64,000 bases of DNA from Pleurodeles waltl (GCF_031143425.1 NC_090438.1:774329138-774393137), one strand, 5' to 3'; positions 36,021-48,666 are shown, numbered from the stretch's first letter. The notes: a model not told the origin generated them from the sequence alone. Numbers and translations: made by a program.

Positions 36021-37650
36021 TATAGGATCCAGCAAAAAGCAAACAAATATGGGTGACCACAGTGATAATGCAGATTTCCTAAAGCCAACATAAAATTACA
36101 AAAGCATACAAATTTGCAGTGGGAAAAGCAAAATGCTATCTCTCCTAAGAGGATCTAACAAGAATTCTCACTGTGTCAATCTTCTGTACTATGGTTTATC
36201 AGAGGAGGTAACCAACATCAACCCCTTGCCTCCTACAGTAATCTGTAAGAGTTAATTTAACAAAATTCTATTCATAAGCTTCAATACACAATAATAACAA
36301 TCCACCCTTAAATGACTGTTGTCTTTAACATACATTTTTTACAATAAATGTTAGGCCCACTGCCTTTATCGTAACTTTTCAAAATAAACAACCTATACTA
36401 TTGGTTTGTCACCATAACCACCTCAGGCCTATTGTAGTGGACAGATGCTTTCCCCCATGCCAACCAACAGGTGAACCGTAATAGAATTACCTATGTGTAC
36501 AAATTTGTAGTTGTAAAAAGAATATATAATTCCTCCTAATAGAGCCCAATAAAGATTACCATAGTGCAAATCTTATATCACCAAGGGTTATTTGGGTGGG
36601 CCACCAACACCAAAGCCTTTGCCTGCTAGCACAATATGTGAGATGTCATGTAAAACATTACCTGACTATAGGATTTAACACAGTGTAATAACAATCATCC
36701 TTAAAAGTCTATTGCCTTTAACATGTTTTCACAAGTCAGGCCTACTGGCTTTATCATAGCATTTTATAATAAACAGATCAAAACTATGAAACCTGGCATA
36801 ACCTTTCCCAATGAGTATTTAAGTCCTATACATTTACCAGTGACCTGACACCATGATCAACTCAGGCTTATTATTTAAGTGCACATAAGAAAGCAACCAT
36901 CCTGCAGACAGTTATAAAATTATAAATATACAGAAACTATACTATTTGTAAAACAATATACAACCCCTTTCAATAGGGACTAACATAAATCCTTACAACA
37001 AAAACTTCCAGGGTGTGTCAGAGTGGGTGGCCAACACCAAGCCCCATGCATACCACAGTAATTTGTGAAATAACATGTCACAAAATGCCTGTCTATAGCC
37101 TGCATTGCAATGTGATCCCAACCCACTGTTAAAAGCTGGCTGGCTTTAACAAGTGCTTTTCACATAACTAAGCTAGGACTATTGCCTTTGTCACAACTTT
37201 TTATAATAAGCAGATCAAACAATGACATCGAAGATAACTTTTCCCAGTGCACCATGCAGTCCTTTAGCTTGTCAGCACAACCAACTCAGTCATACTGTTT
37301 TGAGCGTAAACTTTTCAACATTGCAACCATCAGGCACATAGTCATAAAATTAGAAAGATATACACAATTACAGTTGAATAAAGCAAAATGCTATCTCTTC
37401 TAAAAGGGCCTAACAAGGATTGTCTCATAGCAAATCTTCTGTATAGACTGTTGCCCACAAGGGCTAATCAACCCCAAAACCCTTAACTACTATAATGAAC
37501 TGTGAGATTCCATGTAACAAACTCCAAATGGTTCTCTGCAGGCTTTCATAAGGAGTAGTAACAATCCACCCTCAACATATGCTTTTCACAATAAATAAGT
37601 CAGGCCTACTGCCTTTACTGTAATATTTCATAGTAAGCAGATCAGTTAAC

Positions 37651-38630
37651 AGAACAATTAACCATGATAGTTTGTTTGCCACAACATTCAGCTAAGTCCT
37701 GCTTTTTGGCGCATAAGCTTTGCTGCAGCCAAAAAGTGCAACAGAAGCACTCTTTTCAGTGGAAGCACACAACTGTGGCTCAATCAAAGCCTGCACCCTG
37801 GGAAGCTGAATGCGGGTGGTGCTTATGCCCCTCTCTCAAAATTACTCCGTACGACTTTTTTGAGGCTGTCATAAGGTCTACAGACAGCTGTCAAGCAAGA
37901 CTTGAAAATGCATTTAGACTAGTAAAGCCATTGGGATCCCATACTACTCTTAAAAATCTAAACTCCCCTTTATAGTCTAAAGTTAATGATGGAAAGGAAA
38001 AAGGAAGGTGCTGGGACTGGAAACAATAGTATATTCCTTATGACTGCTCTCTTCCCATCTGTGCTGTTGCCAGAGAAAAACAAACTCTGTAAACTATCTA
38101 CTTATCCAAGACACTTTAACAGTATTACAGTGCCATGTGTGTGACCCAAATAGGAGGCCAATCTCCATCCTATTCATAACGTGATAGTTTATGCATGCTA
38201 GTGAGTCTGTTCTATGTAGTCATTCTGCTGCTGGCTCAGAGAGGTGGAATAAAAAAAACAAAATAATCACAGGTTCATGGAGGGAAAGCACATACTCATA
38301 TGTTTCAAACTATACATGTATTTTTTGCGCCATGAATTAAAAATGTTTGAAACCTGATAAAAGGTTCTAATTTAATTTTCAATTCAGTTTGATAAATCCA
38401 ACCCAATATGAGTTTGCATTTATATATATAATAATAGGAACTTTTTTATATCCTAATCATTTTAATTTTATATCATTTCATCTGTAGGTCCTAAAAATCA
38501 AATTTGGGGCCTGTACAAGTGGTGCAGTCAATTGCTATAGTAACAAGCAACTGACAAAGATGGCATAAGGTGATCCAGATCTGCCATAATATTTACAGAT
38601 ACAACTTCTATCTCAGTTGTACACAACTAA
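37651..38630. other. Anonymous sequence
   Basis: No gene or element recognised. The frame at 37,664-37,975 has no known motif and overlaps the decayed end of the tandem array. Confidence 0.35.
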
Positions 38631-39262
38631 GAGCCTAATTTAATTGTTGGCTGAGGGTCTGTTTCTCCGCACTGCGACAGAGTAAATCACTCTGTCCCCA
38701 GACATAAATGCTGCCTGCCAAATTTAGAAATGATCGCCAAGCAGGCGGTCATATCTAAAGCATTGGCAGGAACCTCCTTCACAGCGCTTCCTGTCAATGC
38801 TTTTTACTGTTTAATACAGGGCTGCGACAATGTGAACTGTTTTCTTTTTTTCAAAAAGAAAATCCTGAAGCAGTATTTTCTTTATGAAGATCAAAAAAAG
38901 ATAATATACTCTTCCTCCCCTCACCCCCTTGGCATGGGAGTCATCTCCCATGTTGAAGGGGGTATTTTATGTGTTTTACTGTGCCTTACCGCCAGGGTTT
39001 TCCTGGCAGTGATGAACGGTAAACAAACAGCTATATGTTAGACAATTCTAAGTATGTGGATCGACATATAGTCAACTCTCTGACGTCCTTTACTCTGTCA
39101 GGCCATCAGAGAAGTTTGGCCATGCCAAGGATGAAGTAGTCACCAAACTATGGCCCATCCTCATTTAAATTCGGTGGGGGGACCACTTTGGTGATGGGGA
39201 GGAAACACTGACCCCATTGTGACGGATTTCCCGCTCTGTGAAAATATAAATGAGGCCCTATG
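38631..39262. mobile_element. Candidate MITE with weak inverted ends
   Basis: Left end GAGCCTAATTTAATTG; the reverse complement of the right end is GGGCCTCATTTATATT. Both then continue to TTTC-rich words followed by CG-containing segments (CTCCGCACTGCGACAG; AGAGCGGGAAATCCG). No coding capacity and no clear target duplication. Could be coincidental similarity between AT-rich ends. Confidence 0.35.
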
Positions 39263-39710
39263 TCTTATGAGCCCTTCCTCACATTCATTTCTAGATGTGT
39301 CCACACTCAGCAGTAAGTTCTCAAATTGAAGTCCCTACATCACATTCATGCTATTGTCACCTCTTCGAAGCACTTTAGACACATGTCTTAATTTGCTAAC
39401 TAAATTGTCCATAGTGTGTAAGTGTAAATTAACACCAAGAACAACCACAAAGTATACAATGTTTTGGTTTACGACTGGAAACATTTGGACTTTGATGTCT
39501 TTACCTCAGCCCTGCCCCAGGAACTATTAACAGAAACTTGTTCATTGTAAACTCTAACATAATTCTGTGATAGTGATTGATGCATATTTGTGCATACAGT
39601 TTTAAACCATAGAATGCTCCAAGCCTGTAGCCACATCCATGACAAGGTCCATAGTTGGATACATATCACATAATAACTTCCTTTCAATTTTTTATCGACA
39701 TGAAGGACCA
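39263..39710. other. Anonymous sequence flanking DIRS element
   Basis: Nothing recognised. Confidence 0.35.
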
Positions 39711-39900
39711 ATTTTATTACAAGACCAGAGTCTCCTATTATGCTTTCTTTGCTTGTATTTCTTAAATAGCAGCCAAGAAGAAAATAAGAATTACACTAGC
39801 CATAAACCTGGGAACAGAACTACTAACATTATATAATTTTAACCTAACCAACAGGACTTTGTGTACACTGATAATTATCCTGATTGAGAGCAGCAAACTC
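39711..39900 (+). repeat. DIRS left terminal inverted repeat
   Basis: Begins ATTTTATTAC and ends near ATAATTATCCTGATTGAGAG. It matches the inverse of 43,889-44,072 with scattered substitutions and small indels. Confidence 0.9.
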
Positions 39901-40399
39901 TCCTTTCTTGCTGCTCGCAGTCAAGATAAGTATCACCACTTATTTTCCAGTTCTGTTGTATATAATGAGCTTTACTATGGTTTACTTTTAAGTGTTTGTG
40001 AATTTACACCGTCAAGCATGGCCTTTGCTTACTCACGTGCCAATGCTCGTGAGCTGGTACACTTGGTACAGTTGCGATTCTCTCTTCAGAGGAGCAGCGT
40101 TCCCATCCCTGCTTTTCCTCTGGGGTGGCTACTCACTGTCTGTCCTCACCTCCGATATCGGAGGGCTTCCTTCAGCCTATTTTAACACTGCAATATTTGT
40201 GTGTCTCTTCCCAGCTCTGATGGTTGGGTAAAGAAGTTTTCCATGGCCTCATTTTCTTTTCTGCCATTCTCCTTAAAGGAGCCTGCCTCTGTTTGCCCAG
40301 TTTATTTAAGCCTTAATGGTGTATTCTTCCCATACTGTAATAACATATTTTTATTTGTTTTATTTACTGTGGTAGCCTCACTCTACTGAATGAGGGCTA

Positions 40400-41635
40400 A
40401 TGATGGCTGAAGATAAGGAATTACAGTTATTTACAGATAATTTACAGCCTTTAATCAATGATGCAGTAGAGTATGTTCTTTCAGTTTCTATGTTGGATAT
40501 TTCCAAGAATTTAGAAGTATCTAAGGCTAAAATGCTATCTAATTCAATTGAGGCTCACTCAAAAAAGGGGAAGAAAGATGCTGCATCTCAAGACATTTTT
40601 ACTAAAGGCATTTCCCTCAAGATTGGGCCTCCCATCTGAGAGGATTCAAATTCAGGGTTGCTTCTTTCTACTGCTCTTAACATTTCTCATGTACAAGACA
40701 CTAACAATGAGGGTGATGATGTCTTTGGTGACGTGGATGATTTTGATAAACCTTCTGATTTTTGTTTTTATGCCTGGGCCTCTAGAGAAAAGGTGTACAA
40801 TTTATCTTCCCATTGGTGGCGAGTCTTCTTACCCTGTATCTGTTGACATGGTTACCCATTTTGGGGAAACTATGTTTGACCCTTCCTTAATCCAACATCC
40901 AAACTCTACTGGTTCCAAACCAAGCATGTTTAAGATGTTCTCCTTTTATTGAAGACACCCTCTAGACAAAGCTATTAGGAGTAAATTATGTTCTGAATTC
41001 CCTCGTCCTTCCCTCCCCAACATTAGCCACTCCTGCCATTGACCAAATATGCTCTTTTTTTACCTAATTTGGCAAAGATACGAAAAATGCCATGGACAAG
41101 GCCTGGTTTAATTGCCAAGATAGAGTCTTACACCTGCTTAGTCCTTTACCTAGAATCTTTGATTTAGCTGAGGAGGCTAGAATGGAGGGTACACAGGTTG
41201 ACCCTGATATTTTATCTAGTTGGGCTCAAAGGGCTATTTACAAGTTAGGTAACACTAACACAGTCAGATCACAGATGAGACGTAAAAGCGTTCTCTTAAA
41301 GATCGACCCTAAACGTACCAGTCTTTCTACTAAGGAGGTGGGGGAAAAAGCCAGTGCCCCTTTGTTTGGAGACTCCTTATTCGAGGAGATGAGTAAAAAC
41401 ATTCCTCACCTTTGCTACCATTGATAAGGCTCAGTGAAAAAAAAAATTCAGCTCATGTTTTGGCAGGGCCAGCAAAGGAAGGAGTCGTTATGCCATCACT
41501 ATCCTTCAAGGGGAAATGCCATTAGTAGAGGCTCATTCGATCAAGGATCCCAACAAGACTACTATCAGGATTACAGACTACATTTCTACCCCTGTCACCT
41601 CTGAGGCTTCCCGAACAGGAGGTACATGAATAAAG
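40400..41635 (+). pseudogene. DIRS gag-like protein, broken
   Basis: The first frame from ATG at 40,400 opens with an acidic region and a SKKGKKD basic patch, as in DIRS ORF1 proteins. Frames then shift. The best-preserved part (41,092-41,424) carries WAQRAIYKLGN, then RRKSVLLKIDPK and LFG-SLFEEM, matching the conserved C-terminal half (WAQRAI-LLGNAN...RRK-VL-KIDPKL...LFG). Several stops and frameshifts. Structural protein of the retroelement particle in this family. Confidence 0.75.
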
Positions 41636-41639
41636 AAGA

Positions 41640-42580
41640 CCAATACTCAGGTAAGAATTTCCAATTCTGGCCTTCCTTCCATAGGAGGCTGCTTGCCATT
41701 TTGTCTAAACGCTTGGTGTTCCCTCACAGCAGACCCCAGGGTGACTTAAACAATTCAAGGCTATTGCATGGAGTTTTAGCAGACTCGAGTTCAGCTCCAC
41801 TTACCTCGGCCTCTACTTTTCTCACAAGAAGTGTCTATTCTGGTTCATCAAGAGGTTCAGTCTCTTCCTGCGAAGCAAGAGATAGAGTCCACCTCTTTCA
41901 ATTCTTCTGGTTTTCTCAGTACCACCTTCTTAGCTCAGAAGAAAAACCAGATCTTCTCTTAGAATATGAAGCAAGTTGGACAGGTTGGGGTGCATGATGT
42001 GGTCAGCGCAACTGGTGGTACATGGTTGTCTCAGGAGTCGAACTTGCACATAATTTGTTTAGAGATGCTTGCAGGTTCCTTTGCCATCCAGACCTTTGCA
42101 AAAGTCAAGATTAAATGCACAATTTTTAAGAATGGACAATCTGTCAGCAGTCAGATATATAAACCATCTAAGGGGTACGAAATCCAAACCATTAGCAGAC
42201 CTGGCCAAAAGTATCTGGGAATTTTGCCACCAACAATGTCTTTCTGTCAGGGTGAAATATCTTCCAGACTACTTGAATCTTGTAGTGGAATGGTGTTCCA
42301 GACACCTTCAGGATTCCAGTGATTGGCATCTTCACCCTTCTGTGTTCAATCATTTTACTTCTGTTTTTGGTGCCAAGTCAATAGATCTTTTTGCTTCTTG
42401 TCTCAGTACCCACCTCCTTTTTCAGTTGGAGCCTGGATCCCTTAAACTTGGACATGAATGCTTATCTTCAATACTGGCTCCAGAAACCTTTCTATGCTTT
42501 CCCTCTTTTTGTGGTGATTTCTCAAGTGTTAGCACAGGCTCACAGTCATCAATTGTCCCCGGTATTTCTTACCCCCTTTT
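41640..42580 (+). pseudogene. DIRS RT/RNase H polyprotein with RT core deleted
   Basis: The start of RT (41,840-41,955) is recognisable: EVQSL, then EIESTSFNSSGF-STTFL-QKKN. The sequence then jumps directly to RNase H at about 41,960 (EASWTGWGA, where the first catalytic residue is normally Asp in DASLTGWGA). RT motifs with the YADD box are missing, presumably 0.6-0.7 kb. RNase H continues with LRMDNLSAVRYINHLRGT, LADLAKSIWEFC and SSDWHLHPSVF, ending with IDLFAS. The frame changes several times. Confidence 0.8.
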
Positions 42581-42659
42581 AGCAGGCTCAGCCTTGGTAT
42601 CCAACTCTTCTAGAACCACCTTCAGAATATCCAGTACAAATTCCATACCTTCCTGATCT

Positions 42660-43560
42660 GCTCCTCAGCCCACAGGGAACCTGTCACAACCTAATTTTAG
42701 ATAGCTCTCTATCTTTGTGGAGAACCCCACAAACTTTGGAAGAAGCTGTCCAACTTATCCAACAGTCCTGAGCCCGTGGCACAACAAAATTATACAAGTC
42801 AGTCTGGTTGGCCTGGTGCAGCTGGTGTTTGGACAGGGGTTTGGATCCACTTTCAGCAAATGTAAATCTGACGGTCAACTTTCTCACTTCTTTGGACAAG
42901 GCTTATTAAACCATCAACACCTACATATCTGAAATTTCTGCTGAACAGGTCACAGATGATAGGAAACCTATTGGAGAAGACCCGTGGTCTGTTGAAGGGA
43001 GTAAGATTTTCTAAATATCTCTTGGCAGGATAATATGAATCTTTCTTTCAAACGTTTGTCTGCTAAATTAACAATGATTTTGTGTTTGATTTCTTTGAAG
43101 CGTGTTTCAGATGCCAGAGCACTTGATGTGTCCTCAATTCAATATTCTCCTCTAGGTATTTATTTTCAAGTTCAAAGATGCACTAAAACCAATTTTATTA
43201 CCATTCTTTGTCCTTTTTTCCCTTCTCAACCAAAGTTATGTGTGGGGAATTGCTTGCAATTCTGTTCTCTAAGGACTGCAGCTTTGAGAATGCCTTCTGC
43301 CTCTCAATTGAGCATTTAGTTAAAAAAAACCTCATAAGCCAGTCTCCGATATAATTTAGGTCCAGTGGCTTAAATGGGTTATGTTTTTAGTGGGTATTAA
43401 TACTGATTTCTTTGGAGCCCACTCTTCCAGAGCGGCTATGGCCGCAAAGGCTTTCTGGGCAGGAGCAGGTTTCATGACATTCTCAGTCCTATTACTAACT
43501 TGTCTGGCTCTGGAATTTCAATGCTCGAAACAAGCATAATAGAAACCTAGGTCTCCTATC
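42660..43560 (+). pseudogene. DIRS tyrosine recombinase, broken
   Basis: The core contains LISLKRVSDARALD (about 43,087-43,128) with the first catalytic Arg, and AHSSRAAMAAKAF (about 43,420-43,460), the conserved His-x-x-Arg box. Between them is FFPSQPKLCVGNCLQ. The nucleophile Tyr region is not convincingly seen before homology fades near 43,540. Stops lie between the boxes. In DIRS elements this enzyme replaces an integrase and inserts circular DNA by site-specific-type recombination. Confidence 0.8.
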
Positions 43561-43580
43561 CTTGGTGTAAGGAAGGCTCA

Positions 43581-43614
43581 ATTTTATTAAAGACACGGAG
43601 GCGAGTATTATCCC
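43581..43614 (+). repeat. DIRS internal complementary region
   Basis: ATTTTATTAAAGACACGGAGG followed by CGAGTATTAT is complementary to the outermost right terminus (44,043-44,072, ATAATACTTCCCTC...TTTAATAAAAT). In DIRS elements this region templates circularisation of the copied DNA. Confidence 0.8.
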
Positions 43615-43888
43615 ATCACTGATTTATTAACTCCCCTGTTCTTCTTTTTTGCAGTTCCAATGCCATCAGCCAGCACTCCAGCATCAACTTAAAGCTGTTG
43701 GGTCCTCTTCTTCCTTGAAACTCCCTGGGTGGCTTCACAAGCCTAATCCAGCCATCTGGAATGTTGTTGCTCCTCAGTTCTTCCTGGACTTTACTAAGGA
43801 GCTTTTGACTATCCTGATAACGTTACCTCTGGTTCTGATATTTCATCCTATGTGTTGCCTTGATTGACACGTTTGCAAGAAAAGAGGG

Positions 43889-44072
43889 TTTGTTGCTGTC
43901 AGTCAGGATAATTATCAGTGGACATAATGTCCTATTGTTTAGATTATTGTGATGTCATCTTAGTAGTTGTGTTCCCAGATTTTCTGGGTAATGTAGTTCT
44001 TTTCTTCTTGGCTGCTATGCAATAAATGCAAGAAAAGAAAGCATAATACTTCCCTCTTGCCTTTAATAAAAT
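43889..44072 (+). repeat. DIRS right terminal inverted repeat
   Basis: Inverse of the left terminus: starts near TTGCTGTCAGTCAGGATAATTATCAG and ends at TTTAATAAAAT. Confidence 0.9.
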
Positions 44073-47000
44073 CTAGCCTTTCATACACCAAGGCTAGGAA
44101 AATCTCAATTGCTCACAAATGCATTGATTGTGTAAACCCATCATATTCACGAGTGAAGGCAACTAGTCTGAATGCAGATATGTACCTTTCAAGGTTTCTT
44201 TTGGATGCATGTGGCTAGTGAAAAAGGTTCAATTTCCATTCGGATGTTGGTTTCCCTCGAGCTACTGTACGCCTGTTTTACTTTATCAAGGTCTCCTGTG
44301 TCACCAGCACCTTACACTGCAAAAAAAAGGTCAAAGATATTTTGTTCTTCAATGTCAAGTGGGTGAAAAGAGGGAGTTTTCTTCTGGGTTTAAATGTCAG
44401 CCATCAAAAGCAATTAGATAATTGGTGAGCATTGTGTGCCAGGTTTTCCTGCAGCCCTGCCGTCTCTGACATCAGATCTATAAAGAACCAAGGGCCAGAT
44501 GTACTAAGCTTGCTGACTCTACCACTGCTCCTCACCCCACACAAGGACTCTATTTAAATCCAAGCGCATTTCTAAGAAATGAAACACTGTAGTGGATGTA
44601 AATAAGTTATTGTGTACTGGTTCATTATTTACAGAAATCCACATAGACAGTGAACAACTGTGTCACAGGTGAAAGAATTGACTGCACAACTATGCCTCTA
44701 ACCGCTTATTATTCTCACCATGGTGTGCCTTTACAAAACCTCTGCACTGCCTCTACAATGGAATAGAATGTGACAATGTTTTAATTATCGCAATCAAATG
44801 TTTTACCTAGAGGTGCAGCAAAACGTAGAAGCCTGTATGTAGGCTAGCATCTATTTGAATGTATACAGTATGGCATTCGGGATATGGTCCCGAACAAGTG
44901 GTAAATTGAGACATAACAGTGACTTATACACTAAGCATTCATTCAGAATATGTATAAGGTTTATAACGTTTGTTCCGTTTGTGTGTGTGTGCACATGTGT
45001 GTAATTGTGTGCCAGTCTGTGTCTGTGTGAGGGGGTGTTGAGAGGGATTACTGTCCTTAGGACGTCACAGTGAGTGCCTCCAGAAAACTCTTCCCCCACA
45101 CCTTCTGTTTGCCTCTATCCATCTTGTCGCCATCCTACTGTCTTACCGAATTATCACCCACCCGGACAAAAGCCCACTAAGGTTTCCAAAGCACTCTTGG
45201 GATGTTGAGGACACTGTGGTTAGCAAACTAGAATTTTCAGGTTTGCGTGTAGAGGGAGGCACTTTCCATGACGTAATTGGGGTGCGGGGGGATCGCTTGA
45301 AGACTCTAAAGACTATAGTCAATAGTTTACATAGTGTACTGTTTTGAGAGATGTCCAACAACATGCCTAACATAAAACTCTTTCAGCTCAGACCATTCAG
45401 AGTTAAATGTAAATATCGAAGTAAGACAGGTAGAGTTTCAATTACCACTGGTGTTGGGTCAAAACCCTTACTGTTGGGGTATCAGTAACAATCGATAAAA
45501 GGGCCAGTACAAAAGAACACTCTTCAGTAGTCACCTTCTACAGGACACAACTTGTTTCAGGGTGAGAGTTAGAGATTAGAATTGGCATTGACTGACGAAT
45601 GCCCTAATCACAGACCCTACTGTTAGAGAAATGTATTCTGGATGCAAGCTGTTGCTTAATTCAGGCAACCCTGTTACTCTGGGACATCCTTTAACCAATA
45701 CCAGCCGGTCAATAAGATGGGAGGGCAAGATTAGGCAAAACAAGTTACAGTATTAATGCAGCAAGATTCTTTATAGTAATTATGTTGTTCAAACTAGTGT
45801 GCTCTAGTATTCTTCACAAATTATATTTGCATTCAATCGTTCATGCATGGTATATGGCCATCAATCTATTGACAGCCCATGATTTACCAGATAATATATT
45901 GCAAGTATACACTATATTTATGCAGCAGTAGAAATCAGAGCAGCAGTGCAGTCCATAGATGACATTAACAGAATAAATTGTAGCTCACAGCAGACATGTT
46001 TTGCCCCCTTCATGATATTTTACCAAGGTTACCAATCGTAAATTAGTTACACAAAGCGGTTCACATATATAGTTCACTTTAGTTTGACTTTGAACAAAAA
46101 ACTGCAGAAGAAGCAAACAATTTTAGTAGAGTAGAATACTAGAATACTAGAATGCGCTAGTTTGAATAACCAAATGATAGTAAAGGGTACTGTCCATATA
46201 CAATCATAAAATCTTAGAGGATCAAAAAGTCAGTCATGCCAGTCCTTCCAACAAATCAGGTGCCATGATTTTATTCAACCACCTTTCTAGTATGAAAGGC
46301 CTCTCAAAAATGACATCTATAAAAAAAGATGAATGACACTTTACAGTTCACTTCAAATGGGGACTCTGCTGTCTATTTTGCTCTTTGGTTCTCCCATGAG
46401 TACTTCCTACTTCTCTCGATTAGTCAGAGGAAGCATGCTCTCCAGGCGAATTAATTGTTTAGGGAAAGGCACATGTAAGGTCCACAGGTCATAGCAGTCT
46501 CCCTGGCAAGAGTTCTGAGAACACACCAGATCCACGACATGAAATAAACCGTCAGCTGCCTGGAAACAGGAGCAGTAGGCTAAATGTGCACTTGCCATTT
46601 CCCATGCTAAGCTGACTTACTCCTTGCCCACTCAGACAGAAGAGCTAGCTCTCACCAATCACAGGCAGAAGACCTACCCTCACAACATACTTGTGGCTCT
46701 GCATGATTTTAATGCAGAGATATCCACCATTGGTAGAGTAATCCCTTCCTCAAATGTAGACACAAATCTACTCATGAGAAAGTTTAAGCACAAGGAGGCC
46801 AAACATTTGGCAATCACTGCTATATGCAATACCTAAAAAAATCAAATGCTCTTGTGGAGGGAATCTAAGGATAACAACAAGAGATACAAGTACAGGGAGA
46901 CAAGGGAACTGGGTACACAGAGTGAGCTATGTTACAAGGATAATAGTGCCCTGAGGAATTACAGCTACACAGAAACTTACCCATTTCAACCAGTGTTGAT

Positions 47001-47706
47001 AACAAATTACAATCCTTACTCTATGATTAGCAAAATACAAACCCAGCAACATGTTATGATAATCTGCTAACCTGCTGGACATGCAATTAGGGCCACACCC
47101 CCACACACCCACTTAAACACTTTCCTAACACCTAGGTGTTGTACAGTTGTAACCTGTTGAATGCAAGGACAACCAAGGACCCAAGCAGGTGGTCCATCAG
47201 AAATGGCTGATAACGGTTAGGCGTAAAGTCAAATTAGCCACAACTTCACTTCAGTACACCACACAAAGAAGACCTTAAGACCATTTGACCCCCACACTGG
47301 TTTTGCTGGTGAGAGAGCATAACGTAGCTGTGCCATTCTGCATTCTAGAAGTGGTAATGAAATGTATTCAGTGATATAAATATATATATATTGTCTGTTT
47401 AAATGTATTCATGCGAATGAAGAGAACTGAAAGTCATGAATTGAAGTGCACCTATGAGTAGAAATGTAGAATGATCATATGCAAATCACATGTATGCAAT
47501 ATTATTCATGTATGAATATTATGGTAGTCTAGTTAGTTGACATTTCATAGCTAACCCCCCATTTATAGTACTTATGTGAAATGCTTTTATAACCATGTAT
47601 TTGAATGTGTATTAAGGTCTATGTTGGCTGGAGTTAAGGCCTCAAATGTTTTTCTGTGTTTAACCTTCAACATGGAAATGTTGCTCTTTCTGCGTATTTC
47701 TCTGTT
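44073..47706. other. Anonymous sequence with one solo Harbinger-type end
   Basis: GGGCCAGATGTACTAAGC starts at 44,492 and matches the Harbinger terminus, but no partner end is visible nearby. A short TG/CA patch lies at about 44,979-45,018. No gene recognised; the frames at 46.6-47.1 kb have no known motif. Confidence 0.4.
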
Positions 47707-48644
47707 TGTAGGTACATCTGCAGAAGTCTTCTTTTAATGAAAGCTTATTGTTAGTTGTAGATAAGGGGCTATGGGAAGACAGGTTGCCAAGGACGGAAGT
47801 GTTAGCGAGGAGTTGTAAAGACGAACTCCCTTTGGATTCCTGAAGGCGAGAAAGATCCAATGTCTTCTTGCTGCTTGAACCAAGAGATGAAAGTCTATTT
47901 AGAAGATACCATTAACAACCATGTACAGACCATGGAAATTTACTGGCAACATCAACTATCCGAGTTTCAATGATATAAGGCTGTTTTAGCCAGCTAGAGA
48001 GTCAGACCCCATTCGACCTTTGACTAGAGCAGTTCCTTAGAGACTGAGTATGAACACATTTTCCCATAGACATAGAATGGGTAAAAACCTTTGATACATC
48101 TGGCCCTTAGAAAGGTATGGACCTCTATTTTCCCTTGTTTGGCAGATGTGGCTTTATGCTACCAGGAGCTCTCTTACAGGAACTTCTACTGAGGTTTTCT
48201 TTGGGCTGATATATTTTATTTTTCTCTATTGCCTTAGCCTACAAAATGTTAGGCTTTCCTATAGCTCACCACGGATTTATGACTTCAATAGATTCAAAGG
48301 TTAGACAGGAGAATCAAAGTTTGAACTCTGAGCACCAAGTCTTATTTCTTATTTTCTATATTGTTGCTACTGAATTTTTGGGATGTCTCATGTTGGTTCA
48401 CTTTAATCTAGCTCAAAGCTCTAACTCATCTTTGGTAATTCTGTACGTGTATAGTATGTTTTTGTGACTCATTTACATAAGTTTGGCTTTGAACTTGTAA
48501 TAAACCTTCTGAGCTTTGAACTTGCCTCCGAGATTCAATGTGTGACCAAATGGGTTGCACTGTAGTTTAAGTTGAATGGAGTGATGTTGTTCTCCTCACT
48601 CCTCAAAACCCAGGAAATCATTAAGAGTACCAGGCACTGGATCA
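47707..48644 (+). repeat. 5' LTR of the endogenous retrovirus
   Basis: Starts TGTAGGTACATCTGCAG and ends GGCACTGGATCA, giving TG...CA ends. It matches 60,341-61,208 along its length except for a 67-70-bp insertion at 48,040-48,106. AATAAA at 48,499-48,504 is a plausible polyadenylation signal shared with the 3' copy. Without the insertion its length (about 870) equals that of the 3' LTR (868). Confidence 0.9.
48040..48106 (-). mobile_element. MITE inserted in the 5' LTR
   Basis: Reverse-orientation relative of the 68-bp MITE at 3546-3613: CACATTTTCCCATAGAC, GAATGGGTAAAA and the end TACATCTGGCCC. The 3' LTR lacks it at the matching place, so that LTR preserves the empty site. TTA lies on both sides (48,037-48,039 and 48,107-48,109), fitting a Harbinger-type 3-bp duplication. 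The left end is diverged. Confidence 0.85.
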
Positions 48645-48646
48645 GA

Positions 48647-48666
48647 TGGTAGCAACAAGGATGGTT
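48647..48666 (+). promoter_or_regulatory. Primer-binding site, initiator-Met tRNA-like
   Basis: Two bases after the LTR comes TGGTAGCAACAAGGATGGTT. The complement of the vertebrate initiator-Met tRNA 3' end is TGGTAGCAGAGGATGGTT, so the match is eight bases, a two-base length difference, then GGATGGTT. This is where reverse transcription would start. Confidence 0.65.

Larger units (their letters stand above)
33590..37650 (+). repeat. Diverged ~400-bp tandem repeat, interrupted
   Basis: The word (T)CAGGCCTACTGCCTTT-TCGTAACTTTTCATAATAAACAGATC, with variants, starts near 33,653, 36,355, 36,749, 37,170 and 37,595. The last four give periods of about 395-425 bases. Other shared words in each unit are AATAACAATCCACCCTTAAA and CACCATAACCAACTCAGGCC. 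The gap between the first and second copies is filled by the dispersed repeat at about 33.93-36.02 kb, which probably split the array. No protein is encoded. Confidence 0.65.
39711..44072 (+). mobile_element. DIRS-type tyrosine-recombinase retrotransposon, internally deleted
   Basis: Inverted termini of about 185-190 bases: left 39,711-39,900, right 43,889-44,072. Both read ATTTTATTA...TATTATGCTTTC, ATAGCAGCCAAGAAGAAA, then TGATAATTATCCTGA toward the interior when compared as reverse complements. An internal complementary region near 43,581-43,614 matches the extreme right end, a DIRS hallmark. Order inside: gag-like, short RT start, RNase H, tyrosine recombinase, all on +. DIRS elements integrate through a circular intermediate and make no target duplication; none is seen. 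At 4.36 kb it is shorter than typical full-length elements, which agrees with loss of the RT core. Confidence 0.92.

Noticed and set aside
44979..45018. TG/CA patch as a regulatory element
   Set aside because: Short ordinary microsatellite with no supporting context.
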